The notes: generated by a model from the letters alone, not told the origin. A stretch of DNA of 64,000 nucleotides from Photobacterium halotolerans DSM 18316 (GCF_000425165.1 NZ_AULG01000022.1:47812-111811), one strand, 5' to 3'; positions 9,016 through 19,300 are shown, counted from the stretch's first letter. Translations and numbers: made by a program.

Positions 9016-10809
9016 TTGTCCTCGCTTGCCGATGTGGTCACCAAAGATTCCGTCTCTCTCGGTGATACTTTTGAGCATGTTGATAACGTTCAGAAAAACC
9101 TGGATGTTCAGAAGCTGGTTGCATCGCAGGCAGAGGGTAAGTTTGCGGTCATATTAAATAATCTGGATACAGCAACAGCTTCAGAAAAGCAGGCTGCAAT
9201 TAACGCGTATGCCGCCGCCTATGCCGAAGTGTATGGCGTCAATATTGATTCGGCATTGGTTGTCGCGGTCACCAAGATGACGCACGGGGCACATTACATG
9301 AATGGTAATGGTGCCAGCCAAATCGTTATCAATGACGAAACCATGAAGAATGCGAAGGACTACATGACAACGTTAGGTCATGAAGTCACGCATGGTCAGG
9401 TTGCGCAGGGCGGATTAGACAGCCGGGAAAATAAAACGCTGAATGAAGAATACGCCAGCCTGATGGGCGGGTATTCAGCGGACAACTACGCCTTTGTATT
9501 GGAAAACAGCGGGCTGGGAACGGTAAGAGAAGGAGATATCAACCGCCATCATGGGAATCAGTCAGCGCTCATCAGTCGTAACAGTGCCGATTATCTGGCG
9601 GACGAAGCGGTATTGCCCGCAGGCAGTATCGAGTACTACCTGAATCAGGAAGAAGTACAGAAGAAACTGTCTTTGCTTGCCAGTTGTAACCAGCAAGGGG
9701 CAGGCTCTGCGGCTTGCCAGCAACTGAATCAGACCAATCAGCTTGACCACATGCGGGATGCAGAGCTTCAGGCGGCTTGCCAGGACATGAGCAGCCCTGG
9801 TTGCCGGGCACAGATAGCGAAGGCACAGGCCGCGCTGGATTCGTTTGATGAAGGGGCATCACCCTGGGACGACACCCGCCTTGGGCAGGAGCAGGAAAGC
9901 ATCCGTACTGTGCTGAATGATCCGTCCGGTGAGCAGCGGCAGAATCAGCAGGCACAACTGAATGCGTTGTTCGACGGCTTAATTGAATTCACCCCGGGTG
10001 CCGGGGATGTGAAGGGTTTTGTTGACGCGGAAAGCGGTATTGACTATCTGGTCGCGGGCCTTGGACTGATACCGGTAGCCGGTGATCTGCTGAAAAAAGC
10101 CAAAGAAGCGTTCAGTGCTGGTCGGGTCGAAGAAGCCAAAGCTTTACTGGGTAAAGCGCAGGAACACATCCAGCATATGGATGCGGACTTTGACTTGCCA
10201 GATCTGGCTCTGCCTGCCCCCCATCTGGATAAAGCCCCGTCTATGGATTTAGATGTTTCGGGGACACGTTTGGGTAGTGACGTTGGGGACGTTGATGGTA
10301 GGATGCTTGGTGATATACCTGTTGTTAAGGTTGATTCATCACAAGCTGTTAAAGGTACGCCAGAATACGAGGCATTAAACAATCCGTTACCTAATACTCA
10401 GTATGAGCTCGATAATGGGACTACGTTTAGAACAAATGAAAGCGGTTTCGTGGATGAAATCAGTTTTACGCCAGTTGACGTTAAGATGCCCAGAGATAGT
10501 CGTCAAACAGCAGTTGGAAGAGAAGGCTTAGATACAGATGTTGGTGGGCATATTCAGGCGTGCCGATATGGGGGAACTTGTGACCGGTATAATCTTTTTC
10601 CGCAAGATAAAAATTTCAATAATAGCGCCTACAAACGTTGGGAAAATGAAATTAATCGCGCTTTACAAAATGGTGATAATGTCGGCAGTGTAAAAGTGAG
10701 ATTGAACAGGGCCGACCCGAACAATCCAAGGCCAGATAGTCTTCGGATTGAGTACAGTATTAACGGCGAAATTAAGGTCAAAAACTTTAGAAATAAGTCA
10801 GGTGGTTAA
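9016..10809 (+). CDS. Orphan CdiA-CT A: HExxH pretoxin module plus DNA/RNA non-specific endonuclease toxin
   Basis: About 597 residues, with only a TTG as potential start and no signal peptide, so probably not secreted as it stands. Order of parts: a pretoxin domain with HEVTH at 9379-9393 and a downstream NEEYA glutamate (zincin-like); a Cys-bearing linker (SCNQQGAGSAACQQL); a hydrophobic pretoxin motif FTPGAGDVKGF...GLIPVAGDLLKK near 9990-10100; and a C-terminal nuclease of the DNA/RNA non-specific endonuclease type (YeeF-like). The nuclease shows NPLPNTQYEL, VGGHIQACRYGG with the expected catalytic His, NLFPQD and RIEYSINGE. The immunity gene follows 1 nt after the stop. The toxin would degrade nucleic acid in a target cell. 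The upstream frame break suggests a stored cassette rather than an active protein. Confidence 0.82.
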   Translation: MSSLADVVTKDSVSLGDTFEHVDNVQKNLDVQKLVASQAEGKFAVILNNLDTATASEKQAAINAYAAAYAEVYGVNIDSALVVAVTKMTHGAHYMNGNGASQIVINDETMKNAKDYMTTLGHEVTHGQVAQGGLDSRENKTLNEEYASLMGGYSADNYAFVLENSGLGTVREGDINRHHGNQSALISRNSADYLADEAVLPAGSIEYYLNQEEVQKKLSLLASCNQQGAGSAACQQLNQTNQLDHMRDAELQAACQDMSSPGCRAQIAKAQAALDSFDEGASPWDDTRLGQEQESIRTVLNDPSGEQRQNQQAQLNALFDGLIEFTPGAGDVKGFVDAESGIDYLVAGLGLIPVAGDLLKKAKEAFSAGRVEEAKALLGKAQEHIQHMDADFDLPDLALPAPHLDKAPSMDLDVSGTRLGSDVGDVDGRMLGDIPVVKVDSSQAVKGTPEYEALNNPLPNTQYELDNGTTFRTNESGFVDEISFTPVDVKMPRDSRQTAVGREGLDTDVGGHIQACRYGGTCDRYNLFPQDKNFNNSAYKRWENEINRALQNGDNVGSVKVRLNRADPNNPRPDSLRIEYSINGEIKVKNFRNKSGG

Positions 10810-10810
10810 A

Positions 10811-11149
10811 GTGGATAATATTATTGAAGAGCAAAGGCAATTAATCGACCAGTTGTATCGAATCGTGAAGGAGAGCTGTCCAAAGGATTTTACTTCGGCT
10901 AAGTGTCGGTTCGAATATGATCATGGTTATGAGGATGGCAGTGAGAGCGTTGGAGAAACTTTCTACTATACAAAAAATGGCGAGAGTGTTTCGGCAGTTT
11001 TGAAGCATGAGTTAGCATTTCCGGTTATGGATTTGGTTCCTCAGCTTCATGCGAAGATGAAGGCGCATACTGGGGGAGATTGGAATGCATTTACGTTGTT
11101 CATCAACGAAGACGGAACGGTGACAACTAAATTCGAGTATCCAGATTAA
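10811..11149 (+). CDS. YezG/DUF600-like immunity protein for nuclease toxin A
   Basis: I place the start at GTG 10811, with AGGTGG (10800-10805) as ribosome binding site, one base after the toxin stop. A longer version from 10748 would overlap the toxin gene and has no good ribosome site. The 112-residue product has the YezG-family pattern: IIEEQRQLIDQLYRIV at the N-terminus, then FYYTKNGE, a central helix and a DWNAFTLFINEDGTVTTKFEY C-terminal strand. YezG is the known antitoxin of the YeeF nuclease, which fits the toxin encoded just before. Cytoplasmic; expected to bind and block the cassette A nuclease. Confidence 0.8.
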   Translation: MDNIIEEQRQLIDQLYRIVKESCPKDFTSAKCRFEYDHGYEDGSESVGETFYYTKNGESVSAVLKHELAFPVMDLVPQLHAKMKAHTGGDWNAFTLFINEDGTVTTKFEYPD

Positions 11150-11161
11150 GAACCCTCTCTT

Positions 11162-11325
11162 GAGGCTGTTCATAGTTCTGTGTCAGCGTAAGTCACAGAT
11201 CCACATATTGATCGACCCTGTTCGGGAAGTGGATACTCAACTGGGATAACGTCAGATTCCAGTTGAGTACCGGATGCGTCCACTTCTCGGAGGCCTTCAA
11301 CATCCCCGCATCCCTCAAAACCTAA
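11162..11325 (-). mobile_element. IS256-family remnant, copy B
   Basis: Begins GAGGCTGTTCATAGTTCTGT, 12 nt after the cassette A immunity stop. The minus strand gives MLKASEKWTHPVLNWNLTLS then QLSIHFPNRVDQYVDL and a stop. It extends six codons further than copy A and is the best preserved transposase C-terminus of the three. The element contains nested inverted repeats: GAAGTGGA/TCCACTTC outside a perfect TACTCAACTGG/CCAGTTGAGTA pair. It joins cdiA sequence at 11326, slightly further 5' in cdiA than copies A and C. Confidence 0.8.
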
Positions 11326-11535
11326 ACCCAGCTCACCACTCTCACCTCGGGCGGCACGGCGGATATCAAAGTCGCCGGGAACACCGACATTACCGGCGCG
11401 CTCATTGCCACCGTCGATGAAAACGGCAACGACCTCAACAACCTGACGCTCAACACCGGCAGCCTGAGTTACAGCGATCTCAACAACACCGACTACCGTC
11501 AGGATCAGTCGGCAGGCATCACCACCAGTGTCGGC

Positions 11536-13647
11536 GTGCAGCAAGGGGGAATCGATTCCACCTACAACAGCAGCAACCTGCAGTACACCAACACCTCGTC
11601 CTACAGCAAAGACAAAACGCTCGCAACCTTGGGGCAGGGCGAGATCACCCTGAGTGATGACAGCGACCTCACGGCGCTGAACCGCGATACCAGCACTACC
11701 AGCCGGGATCTGTTCGAAGTCGACCGCCAGCAGGGCAATGTGGATGTCACCCTCGACCACCGCCTGCTGACGGAAGAAGGGCGCAATAATATTGCCGAGG
11801 ATGTGAAGCGGAATGAGCTTGGTTTGTCCTCGCTTGCCGATGTGGTCACCAAAGATTCCGTCTCTCTCGGTGATACTTTTGAGCATGTTGATAACGTTCA
11901 GAAAAACCTGGATGTTCAGAAGCTGGTTGCATCGCAGGCAGAGGGCAAGTTTGCGGTCATATTAAATAATCTGGATACAGCAACAGCCTCAGAAAAGCAG
12001 GCTGCAATTAACGCGTATGCCGCCGCCTATGCCGAAGTGTATGGCGTCAATATTGAGTCGGCATTGGTTGTCGCGGTCACCAAGATGACGCACGGGGCAC
12101 ATTACATGAATGGTAATGGTGCCAGCCAAATCGTTATCAATGACGAAACCATGAAGAATGCGAAGGACTACATGACAACGTTAGGTCATGAAGTCACGCA
12201 TGGTCAGGTTGCGCAGGGCGGATTAGACAGCCGTGAAAATAAAACGCTGAATGAAGAATATGCCAGCCTGATGGGCAGATATTCAGCGGACAACTACGCC
12301 TTTGTATTGGAAAACAGCGGGCTGGGAACGGTTAGAGAAGGAGATATCAACCGCCATCATGGGAATCAGTCAGCGCTCATCAGTCGTAACAGTTCCAACT
12401 ATCTGGCGGACGAAGCGCTATTGCCCGCAGGCAGTATCGAGTACTACCTGAATCAGGAAGAAGTGCAGAATAAACTGTCTCTGCTTGCCAGTTGTAACCA
12501 GCAAGGGGCAGGCTCTGCGGTTTGTCAGCAGCTGAATCAGACCAATCAGCTTGACCACATGCGGGATGCAGAGCTTCAGGCGGCTTGCCAGGACATGAGC
12601 AGCCCTGGTTGCCGGGCACAGATAGCGAAGGCACAGGCCGCGCTGAATTCGTTTGATGAAGGGGTATCACCCTGGGACGACACCCGTTTCGGACAGGAGC
12701 AGGAAAGCATTCGGGTGGTGCTGAATGATCCATCGGGCAGAGCGCGTCAGGCACAGCAAGAGAAATTAGATTTAGCGTTCAACGTATTGGCAGACTTTTC
12801 GCCTGGTGTAGGCGATGCCAAAGGGTTCGCAGAGGCGGAGACGAAGCTGGACTACTTGCTGGCAACGGTCGGACTCGTTCCTGTTGCTGGTGACTTAGTG
12901 AAAATGGCAGCCGATGCATTGAAGGCGGGTAAAGTCGACGAAGCACAGAAACTCCTGAGTAAAGCGCAGGAGCACCTCCAGCATGTGGATGCGGACTTTG
13001 ACCTGCCAGATCTGGCTCTGCCGGCCCCCCCCCATCTGGATAAAGCTCCGTCTATGGATTTAGATGTTTCGGGGACGCGTTTGGGATCACCGGAAATGGA
13101 CAGCTCGCTGACGAAGCAGGATGTTGAGGGACATGCTGGTGATGTTGGGGGCAACGATGTTAGTCTTCAGCGAGGAACAACAGGCGACTGGAATAAGTTA
13201 GCAAATAATCCTGAGCCAAATACACGCTATGAATTTGAAAATGGTTATAGTTATAAGACAGACGCAAATGGTCGAGTAAACGAGGTTGAGGCTGAACTGC
13301 AGCTTGAGCCGTGGGACAGGAATAACTATCAGCAAAAAGTGTCTGGTCGCGATTGTAGAGAAACGAGTGACTGTGGAGGTCACTTGATTGCATCAATGTT
13401 TGGTGGACCCGGTGAAGGCATTAACTTAGTGCCAATGAATGCTAAACTTAATGGCTCTGGCGGAGAGTGGTATAGGCTTGAAACACAGTGGAGAAACGTG
13501 CTTGATAATGGAGGAACAGTAAAGGTTAAAATTGAGCCTAAATACTCAAGTAATAGTAAGCGGCCAGAAAGTTTTAAAGTAAACTATTCCATCAATGGAG
13601 TAGTTCAGATTCCGATGGATTTAAAAAATACACCAACAGGTAATTAA
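11536..13647 (+). CDS. Orphan CdiA-CT B: FHA fragment, HExxH pretoxin and DNA/RNA non-specific endonuclease toxin in one frame
   Basis: The frame is open from 11326, just after an in-frame TAA, but the first usable start is GTG 11536. The 5' part repeats the intact cdiA FHA end (QQGGIDSTYNSSNLQYT, TLDHRLLTEEGRNN). The pretoxin is almost identical to cassette A, with HEVTH at 12187-12201, and carries GLVPVAGDLVKMAADAL. The nuclease domain differs from A in sequence but is the same fold family: NNPEPNTRYEFENGYSY, CGGHLIASMFGGPGEGINL, PMNAKLN and RPESFKVNYSING. It is closest to the Bacillus YeeF toxin among those I know. It lacks a signal peptide and TPS domain, so it can act only after recombination into a full cdiA, or inside the producer. 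Immunity genes follow directly. Confidence 0.83.
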   Translation: MQQGGIDSTYNSSNLQYTNTSSYSKDKTLATLGQGEITLSDDSDLTALNRDTSTTSRDLFEVDRQQGNVDVTLDHRLLTEEGRNNIAEDVKRNELGLSSLADVVTKDSVSLGDTFEHVDNVQKNLDVQKLVASQAEGKFAVILNNLDTATASEKQAAINAYAAAYAEVYGVNIESALVVAVTKMTHGAHYMNGNGASQIVINDETMKNAKDYMTTLGHEVTHGQVAQGGLDSRENKTLNEEYASLMGRYSADNYAFVLENSGLGTVREGDINRHHGNQSALISRNSSNYLADEALLPAGSIEYYLNQEEVQNKLSLLASCNQQGAGSAVCQQLNQTNQLDHMRDAELQAACQDMSSPGCRAQIAKAQAALNSFDEGVSPWDDTRFGQEQESIRVVLNDPSGRARQAQQEKLDLAFNVLADFSPGVGDAKGFAEAETKLDYLLATVGLVPVAGDLVKMAADALKAGKVDEAQKLLSKAQEHLQHVDADFDLPDLALPAPPHLDKAPSMDLDVSGTRLGSPEMDSSLTKQDVEGHAGDVGGNDVSLQRGTTGDWNKLANNPEPNTRYEFENGYSYKTDANGRVNEVEAELQLEPWDRNNYQQKVSGRDCRETSDCGGHLIASMFGGPGEGINLVPMNAKLNGSGGEWYRLETQWRNVLDNGGTVKVKIEPKYSSNSKRPESFKVNYSINGVVQIPMDLKNTPTGN

Positions 13648-13651
13648 TAAA

Positions 13652-14092
13652 ATGAATGAAGATCAAGTAATATATAACGAAATTGGAAAAGCATTATGGA
13701 GTATAATGCCTCACCATGCATCAGTAATATACTGCCTAGGTAGGGTTTATCCTGAGACACATCAGGTTGGCCCTGAGTGGATTGATAAGCAAGGTAAAGT
13801 GAATCGATTTAACGTTGATGAATACCCAGTTGACATATGCGATAAAATAAGTCATTTGGCGATTAGTCTTCAAAAACTTCCTCCTTACAAGAGAGAGCCT
13901 TGGACACATTTTAAATTTACGCTATTTCCGAAAGGTAAGTTTAAAATGGAATTTTCATATATTCCTCAGGATGACTCTTGGCCTGGAGTTTTTATGAGAA
14001 GGGTAAGTGATCTAACTCTAGAGGAAGCAAAGAATTATTATATTCCCGAAAATGAGTGGAATAAATGCATTGAAAAATATAAAGAAAAATGA
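13652..14092 (+). CDS. YezG-like immunity protein for nuclease toxin B
   Basis: 146 residues, starting 4 nt after the toxin stop. The N-terminal helix (DQVIYNEIGKALWSIM) and the C-terminal pair HFKFTLFPKGKFKMEFSYIP resemble YezG/DUF600 proteins, though more divergent than the cassette A gene. Position after a YeeF-like nuclease supports an antitoxin role. Markedly AT-rich compared with the cdiA backbone, as expected for the exchangeable toxin/immunity tip. Cytoplasmic, with no membrane segment. Confidence 0.7.
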   Translation: MNEDQVIYNEIGKALWSIMPHHASVIYCLGRVYPETHQVGPEWIDKQGKVNRFNVDEYPVDICDKISHLAISLQKLPPYKREPWTHFKFTLFPKGKFKMEFSYIPQDDSWPGVFMRRVSDLTLEEAKNYYIPENEWNKCIEKYKEK

Positions 14093-14167
14093 GATTTCAC
14101 CTTGAATGGTTTCTTGGCTTCAAGTGTTTTTATTAGGGTTTTGAGGTTAAAGTTATTGGGTGGGTTG

Positions 14168-14626
14168 ATGCTTGACTTTTTTGATGCATCTGAGAAAGTG
14201 TCTGATGATGCAATAAAAGTTTTGGAGTCATTTATTGGGGCTTCCTTGCCTGAAGATTATTATGTTTTTTTATCCAGTAAAGGAGGGGGATATCCTCAAC
14301 CGGATTGTTTTCGTTTTATGAATGAAGATGAAGGTTCTTCGATTCAGCGCTTTTATGGATTAAACCGAAGCGATGATTATGATTTAGTTAGAAAACTAAA
14401 AACCTATAGTAATCGTATCCCTTCAGAGTCTATACCCGTAGCTTGTGACCCTGGTGGTAATCAAATTTGCTTGATGATTAGAGGAAAGAATAGAGGGAAA
14501 ATATATTTTTTGGATCATGAATTTGAGTCTGAATATGATCCCGCGATACCAAATGAATTTAATATGAAACTGATATCTAATTCCTTTACTGAGTTTATCA
14601 ATGGATTTTATGATTTAGAAGTTTGA
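14168..14626 (+). CDS. SUKH-1 (SMI1/KNR4) family immunity protein
   Basis: Start placed at ATG 14168 (MLDFFDASEKVSDD), which gives 152 residues, the usual size for the family. An upstream ATG at 14102 would add 22 hydrophobic residues without family match. Visible SUKH features: IGASLPEDYYVFLSSKGGGY (the LP--Y--FL---NGG motif), SIPVACDPGGNQICL (the IA-D-GGN-I-L motif), and a C-terminal FTEFINGFYDL helix. SUKH proteins protect against many nuclease-type toxins. It does not have a visible partner toxin here, since the nearest one already has a YezG-like gene. It may be a second shield or a leftover of a lost cassette. Confidence 0.85.
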   Translation: MLDFFDASEKVSDDAIKVLESFIGASLPEDYYVFLSSKGGGYPQPDCFRFMNEDEGSSIQRFYGLNRSDDYDLVRKLKTYSNRIPSESIPVACDPGGNQICLMIRGKNRGKIYFLDHEFESEYDPAIPNEFNMKLISNSFTEFINGFYDLEV

Positions 14627-14691
14627 GTACAGTGATTACAGATACAGATATTTTAAGGAAATCAGTTTTACTGACAGCATAATCTATCAAA

Positions 14692-14855
14692 GAGGCTGTT
14701 CATAGTTCTGTGTCCGCGTAAGTCACAGATCCACATATTGATCGACCCTGTTCGGGAAGTGGAGGCTCACCTGGGATAACGTCAAATTCCAGTTCTGTAC
14801 CGGATGCGTCCACTTCTCGGAGGCCTTCAACATCCCCGCATCCCTCAAAACCTAA
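14692..14855 (-). mobile_element. IS256-family remnant, copy C
   Basis: Begins GAGGCTGTTCATAGTTCTGT, 65 nt after the SUKH gene. It contains the same antisense transposase C-terminus (KWTHPVQNWNLTLSQ) and ends at the in-frame TAA 14853-14855, where it joins cdiA sequence. The body is closer to copy A than to B, and the junction with cdiA is identical to that of copy A (AAGCTCAGCTTACGG). Confidence 0.78.
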
Positions 14856-16382
14856 GCTCAGCTTACGGCCGAGATCAAAGTTGCGGGTAACACTGACATC
14901 ACCGGCGCGCTCATTGCCACTGTCGATGAAAACGGCAAGGATCTCGGCAGCCTGACGCTCAACACCGGCAGCCTGAGCTACAGCGATCTCAACAACACCG
15001 ACTACCGTCAGGACCAGTCGGCAGGCCTCACCACCAGTGTCGGGGTGCAGCAAGGGGGGATCGATTCCACCTATAACAGCAGCAACCTGCAGTACACCAA
15101 CACCTCGTCTTACAGCAAAGACAAAACGCTCGCAACCTTGGGGCAGGGCGAGATCATCCTGAGTGATGACAGCGACCTCACGGCGCTGAACCGCGATACC
15201 AGTACTACCAGCCGGGATCTGTTCGAAGTCGACCGCCAGCAGGGCAATGTGGATGTCACCCTCGACCACCGCCTGCTGACGGAAGAAGGCCGCAATAACA
15301 TTGCCGAGGATGTGAAGCGGAATGGCATCTTTGTTGATGCCGTCATGGATGCGGCACAGAAAGAAAGCATTGGCCTGCTGGGTGATGCCGAAAACGGCGT
15401 AGAGAATTTCTTTGCCCATCAGGACAACAAACAGAAATTCTTTACCGCTACCAAAAACTTCGTCACCGGGCCAGAGAATGCGGCACTGGTCGCTGTGCTG
15501 AACGACAGCCACGCCACCCCGGCGCAAAAACAGGCAGCCTACGGTGCGTTGTCGGGATACATCTCAGATGAACTGGGCATTACTCCGGCAGAAGCCCTGC
15601 TGGCCGTGGTTGAAACCTATGGTGATCAAGTCACCAAAGGGGCGTATGCCAACGGCACCCTGTACATCAACGACAGTGAACACTCTCGCCTTGAAGATGC
15701 GGTCAACACAGTCGGCCATGAAACTCAGCACCATATAGACGCGCAGCGCGGGCATCAGGGTGACGGTGAGACTTACGAACAGAACCGCGAGCAGTATGCC
15801 GAGGTGATGGGGGAAGCGACAGAAGATTACCTGAGCTTCAACTACAGCAATGCCGGTCATGGCGAATTTGGCGGCTGGAATACCCAGAACGGCACCCAGG
15901 GCAGCGAGCTGATTTCGCAAAACCAAAGTCGTTTTGACCACGACAGGCAAAACGGGCAGATGGATTTCCGCTTGCCGAATGAAAAAGAGCAGCATGCCCT
16001 GAATAAACTGGCCGGGGATGACCCGGCGAAACAAAGGGAACTGTTGAGCGCCGCCTGCGCGATGATCAAATGTTCGGCAGAGTTTGCTTATGGGAGTGAT
16101 GAGCGGGCTTACTATCAGGCACTGGAAGCGGAAGGAGCCCAGAACACCGATGCCCAAACGGTTCTGAAAAACTACCACGAGAGCTATGTACAGCAGGGTA
16201 ACAGTTACCCGGTTGCAGAGACTGTTGTCATCAAAGGCCAGTTTGGTTATGGGGCAATTGATCGACTGAGCGATTCAGAAACGCTGGCGATGAATCATCA
16301 AGTGCTGGTTATCGCAGAAAATTTGAATCTTTCAGAGGCACAGGCGGCAACATTCGCTCACTTTTTCAAGACGCTCAGATAG
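14856..16382 (+). pseudogene. Orphan cassette C: cdiA FHA/pretoxin fragment that has lost its toxin
   Basis: The frame is open from 14856 without an ATG; the first possible start is GTG 15045 (445 residues). It repeats the intact cdiA with few changes through the FHA end and the first pretoxin type (HETQH at 15717-15731, FRLPNEKEQHALNKLAGDDP, AMIKCSAEFAYGSDE). It diverges after about 16100 (YYQALEAEGAQNTDAQ). It stops at 16380-16382 in the middle of what should be the pretoxin-to-toxin linker (SEAQAATFAHFFKTLR). No toxin or immunity gene follows. The next gene starts 4 nt later and also appears to lack its 5' end, so this is most likely one side of a deletion scar. Confidence 0.78.
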
Positions 16383-16386
16383 CTTA

Positions 16387-19300
16387 TTGAAACGCTTAAG
16401 CGACAATGAACAGGTCTTATTAAATGTGTGCAGATCCCTGAGAGTTGCAGCGAAAAGAAAGCATGATATGGCTCCCGCGAGTGAGTGGTTACTTGATAAT
16501 TTATATTTAATCGAAGAGCAAATCAGTACCGCCCGATTGCATTTTTCCAAAGGCTACAGCCGGGAATTGCCTCGCTTAGCCTATGGGCCATCTAAAGGGT
16601 TACCAAGAGTCTATGATATCGCACTTACTATAGTGGCTAATCGTGATGGACAGATTGATCAAGAGTCCTTGCGCCGCTTTGTAGCTGCCTATCAAACCAT
16701 AAGTCCGCTTACGTTGGGAGAGTTATGGGCCATTCCTATCATGCTGCGCCTGGCATTAATTGAAAACCTGCGGAGGATCAGCGCTCGCCTGGCAGTCTCA
16801 TGTCAGCATTTGCATCTAGCCCGAAGCTGGGCTAACCAATTAATCACGACGGCTGAAACTGATCCTAAAAATTTGATTCTTGTGGTTGCGGATATGGCGC
16901 GTTCAAGCCCTCCTATGGTCAGTCCATTTATTGCAGAGCTGACAAAGCAGCTTCAAGGGCATGGCCAGGCTCTCACTTTGCCACTAACCTGGATTGAGCA
17001 GCGGCTTTCTGAACTGAGTCTGACGATAGACCAGATGGTGCGTTCCGAAAATCAACAACAAGCTGCGGATCAAGTCTCAACGAGTCATACCATTGGTAGC
17101 CTGCGATTTCTTGAAGCCAATGATTGGCGCGATTTTGTCGAAGAGATGAGCTTGGTTAATCAAATCTTATTAAAGGATTGCGGTGGGTTCTATGGTGCCA
17201 TGGATTTTTCCACCCGTGATCGTTATCGGCATGTGGTTGAACAGCTTGCCAGACGATGGGGATGGACTGAAACAAATGTAGCGCAGTTGGCCGTGGACCT
17301 TGCTCAGAAAGCGGCGCAGAATACCGATAGTTCAACTGAAAAATCACATGTGGGATACTACCTTATTGGTGATGGATTTGAACTGCTTAAAAAATCAGCC
17401 CGCACCAGATCATTCCCCCTTCCGGGCAATAAAAAAATCAAAATTCTTTTGGTGGGGATGGCCCATGTCGGGGCCATTTTCATCATGGCGTTACTATTTT
17501 GTTTCGGGCTGCTATCCGAAGCACACAAGGCCGGTTTTAATGGCTGGCAAGTGTGGCTCATGGGGGGATTATTGCTGCTGGCGGGGAGTCAACTATCCTC
17601 TTTAGTTGTCAATTGGCTTACAACGTTACTGGTCCCACCTCACCCTCTGCCCCGTATGGATTACTCCAGTGGTCTGCCGCAGGAAATGCGTACGCTAGTC
17701 GTTATACCGAGTATGTTGTGTTCTAGCCAAAGTGTTGAGAGCTTACTTGAAACACTTGAGGTACATTTTCTGGGTAACAGAGATACGCATTTATATTTTG
17801 CACTGCTGACTGACTTTACCGATGCTGACAATGAAGCCGAGGAAAGTGACGACGAACTATTAAATAAAGTAGTGGCCGGCATTGAAGCGCTTAATAGCCG
17901 CTATTCTACAGCAAACACCCAAGGGAATGTTCAAGACCGATTTTTTTTGTTTCATCGTCCTCGGCGATGGAATCCGGTTGCCATGCGTTGGATGGGGTAT
18001 GAGCGTAAGCGGGGAAAATTAGCTGATCTGAATCTCGTGTTACGAGGCGGCGGCATTGGGGCTTTCTCCCGCGTAATTGGTCACATTGAATTACTGCCTT
18101 CGGTCCGCTATGTCATTACGTTAGATGCAGATACACAATTACCACGTGATTCAGCACGCCAGCTTGTGGCGACGATGGCCCATCCTTTAAACCGCCCGCA
18201 GTACAATAAAGATAAACGCATAGTCAGTAACGGTTACGGTATCTTACAGCCTCGCATGGCCGCGAGCCTGCTAGGCACTTATCGGTCACGTTATGCACAG
18301 TTGTTTAGCCTTGAAGCCGGAATAGATCCTTACACGCGGGCGGTTTCCGATGTTTATCAAGATCTGTACGGTGAGGGATCTTTTGTCGGTAAAGGAATCT
18401 ATGATGTTGATGCATTCGAGTATGCGCTAAAAGAACGTTTTCCTGAAAACCGGATTCTGAGCCACGATCTGCTTGAAGGATGCTATATCCGCTCGGGCCT
18501 ACTCAGCGACGTACAATTGTATGATGATTATTCAGCCACTTACTTTGCGGATGTTCAGCGCCAAGAGCGGTGGATACGTGGTGACTGGCAAATTGCACAA
18601 TGGTTGTTACCTTGGGTGCCAGTGTACCGTCATGGTTACCAGAGAAATCCCTTGTCGGCACTATCACGCTGGAAAATTTTTGATAACCTGCGCCGCAGTT
18701 TAATTCCATCGTCATTGTTATTGTTACTGCTGTTAGGGTGGTTTGGCACCCCTGATGCGTGGTTATGGTCATTCACTGTAGTGGGTATTTTAATATTGCC
18801 AGGGTGGCTGATGGCGGGAGTGAATATCTTCCGTTGCGGTAAGGATATCCGCTTGGGTTATCACCTGTTTACCGTTTTACGCTCGGCGGGACAAAGTCTT
18901 ATTGAAATCGGGTTTAAACTGGCCTGTTTACCTTATGAGGCAAGTTTTAGTTTTGGAGCAATTATACGCAGTATTTATCGCCTTCTTGTTGCTAAAGAGC
19001 GGCTATTAGACTGGGTTGTTTCTTGCCGGCATACAACGACGGCTGATGTTGGATTTATGGCATCATACAGAAAGATGGCCATAGCACCATTGCTGGCCAT
19101 GCTCTGTTTTATCGCTCTGTTATTATTTCAACCGTCAGCGTTTTGGGCGGTGGTCCCGATTCTGCTGCTGTGGCTCCTTGCTCCTTCTTTTGCGTGGTGG
19201 TTAAGTCGCCCTGCAGTGAAGACTAACGTCCAGGTCAGCCAACAGCAGACTATTTTTCTGGGGAAAATAGCCCGTAAAACATGGGCATTCTTTGAAACAT

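Noticed and set aside
11200..11300. Nested inverted repeats in the cassette junctions, first considered as an integron attC-like site
   Set aside because: The strand-specific codons for an IS256 transposase C-terminus explain the conserved part, and no attC core sites (RYYYAAC/GTTRRRY) frame the hairpin.
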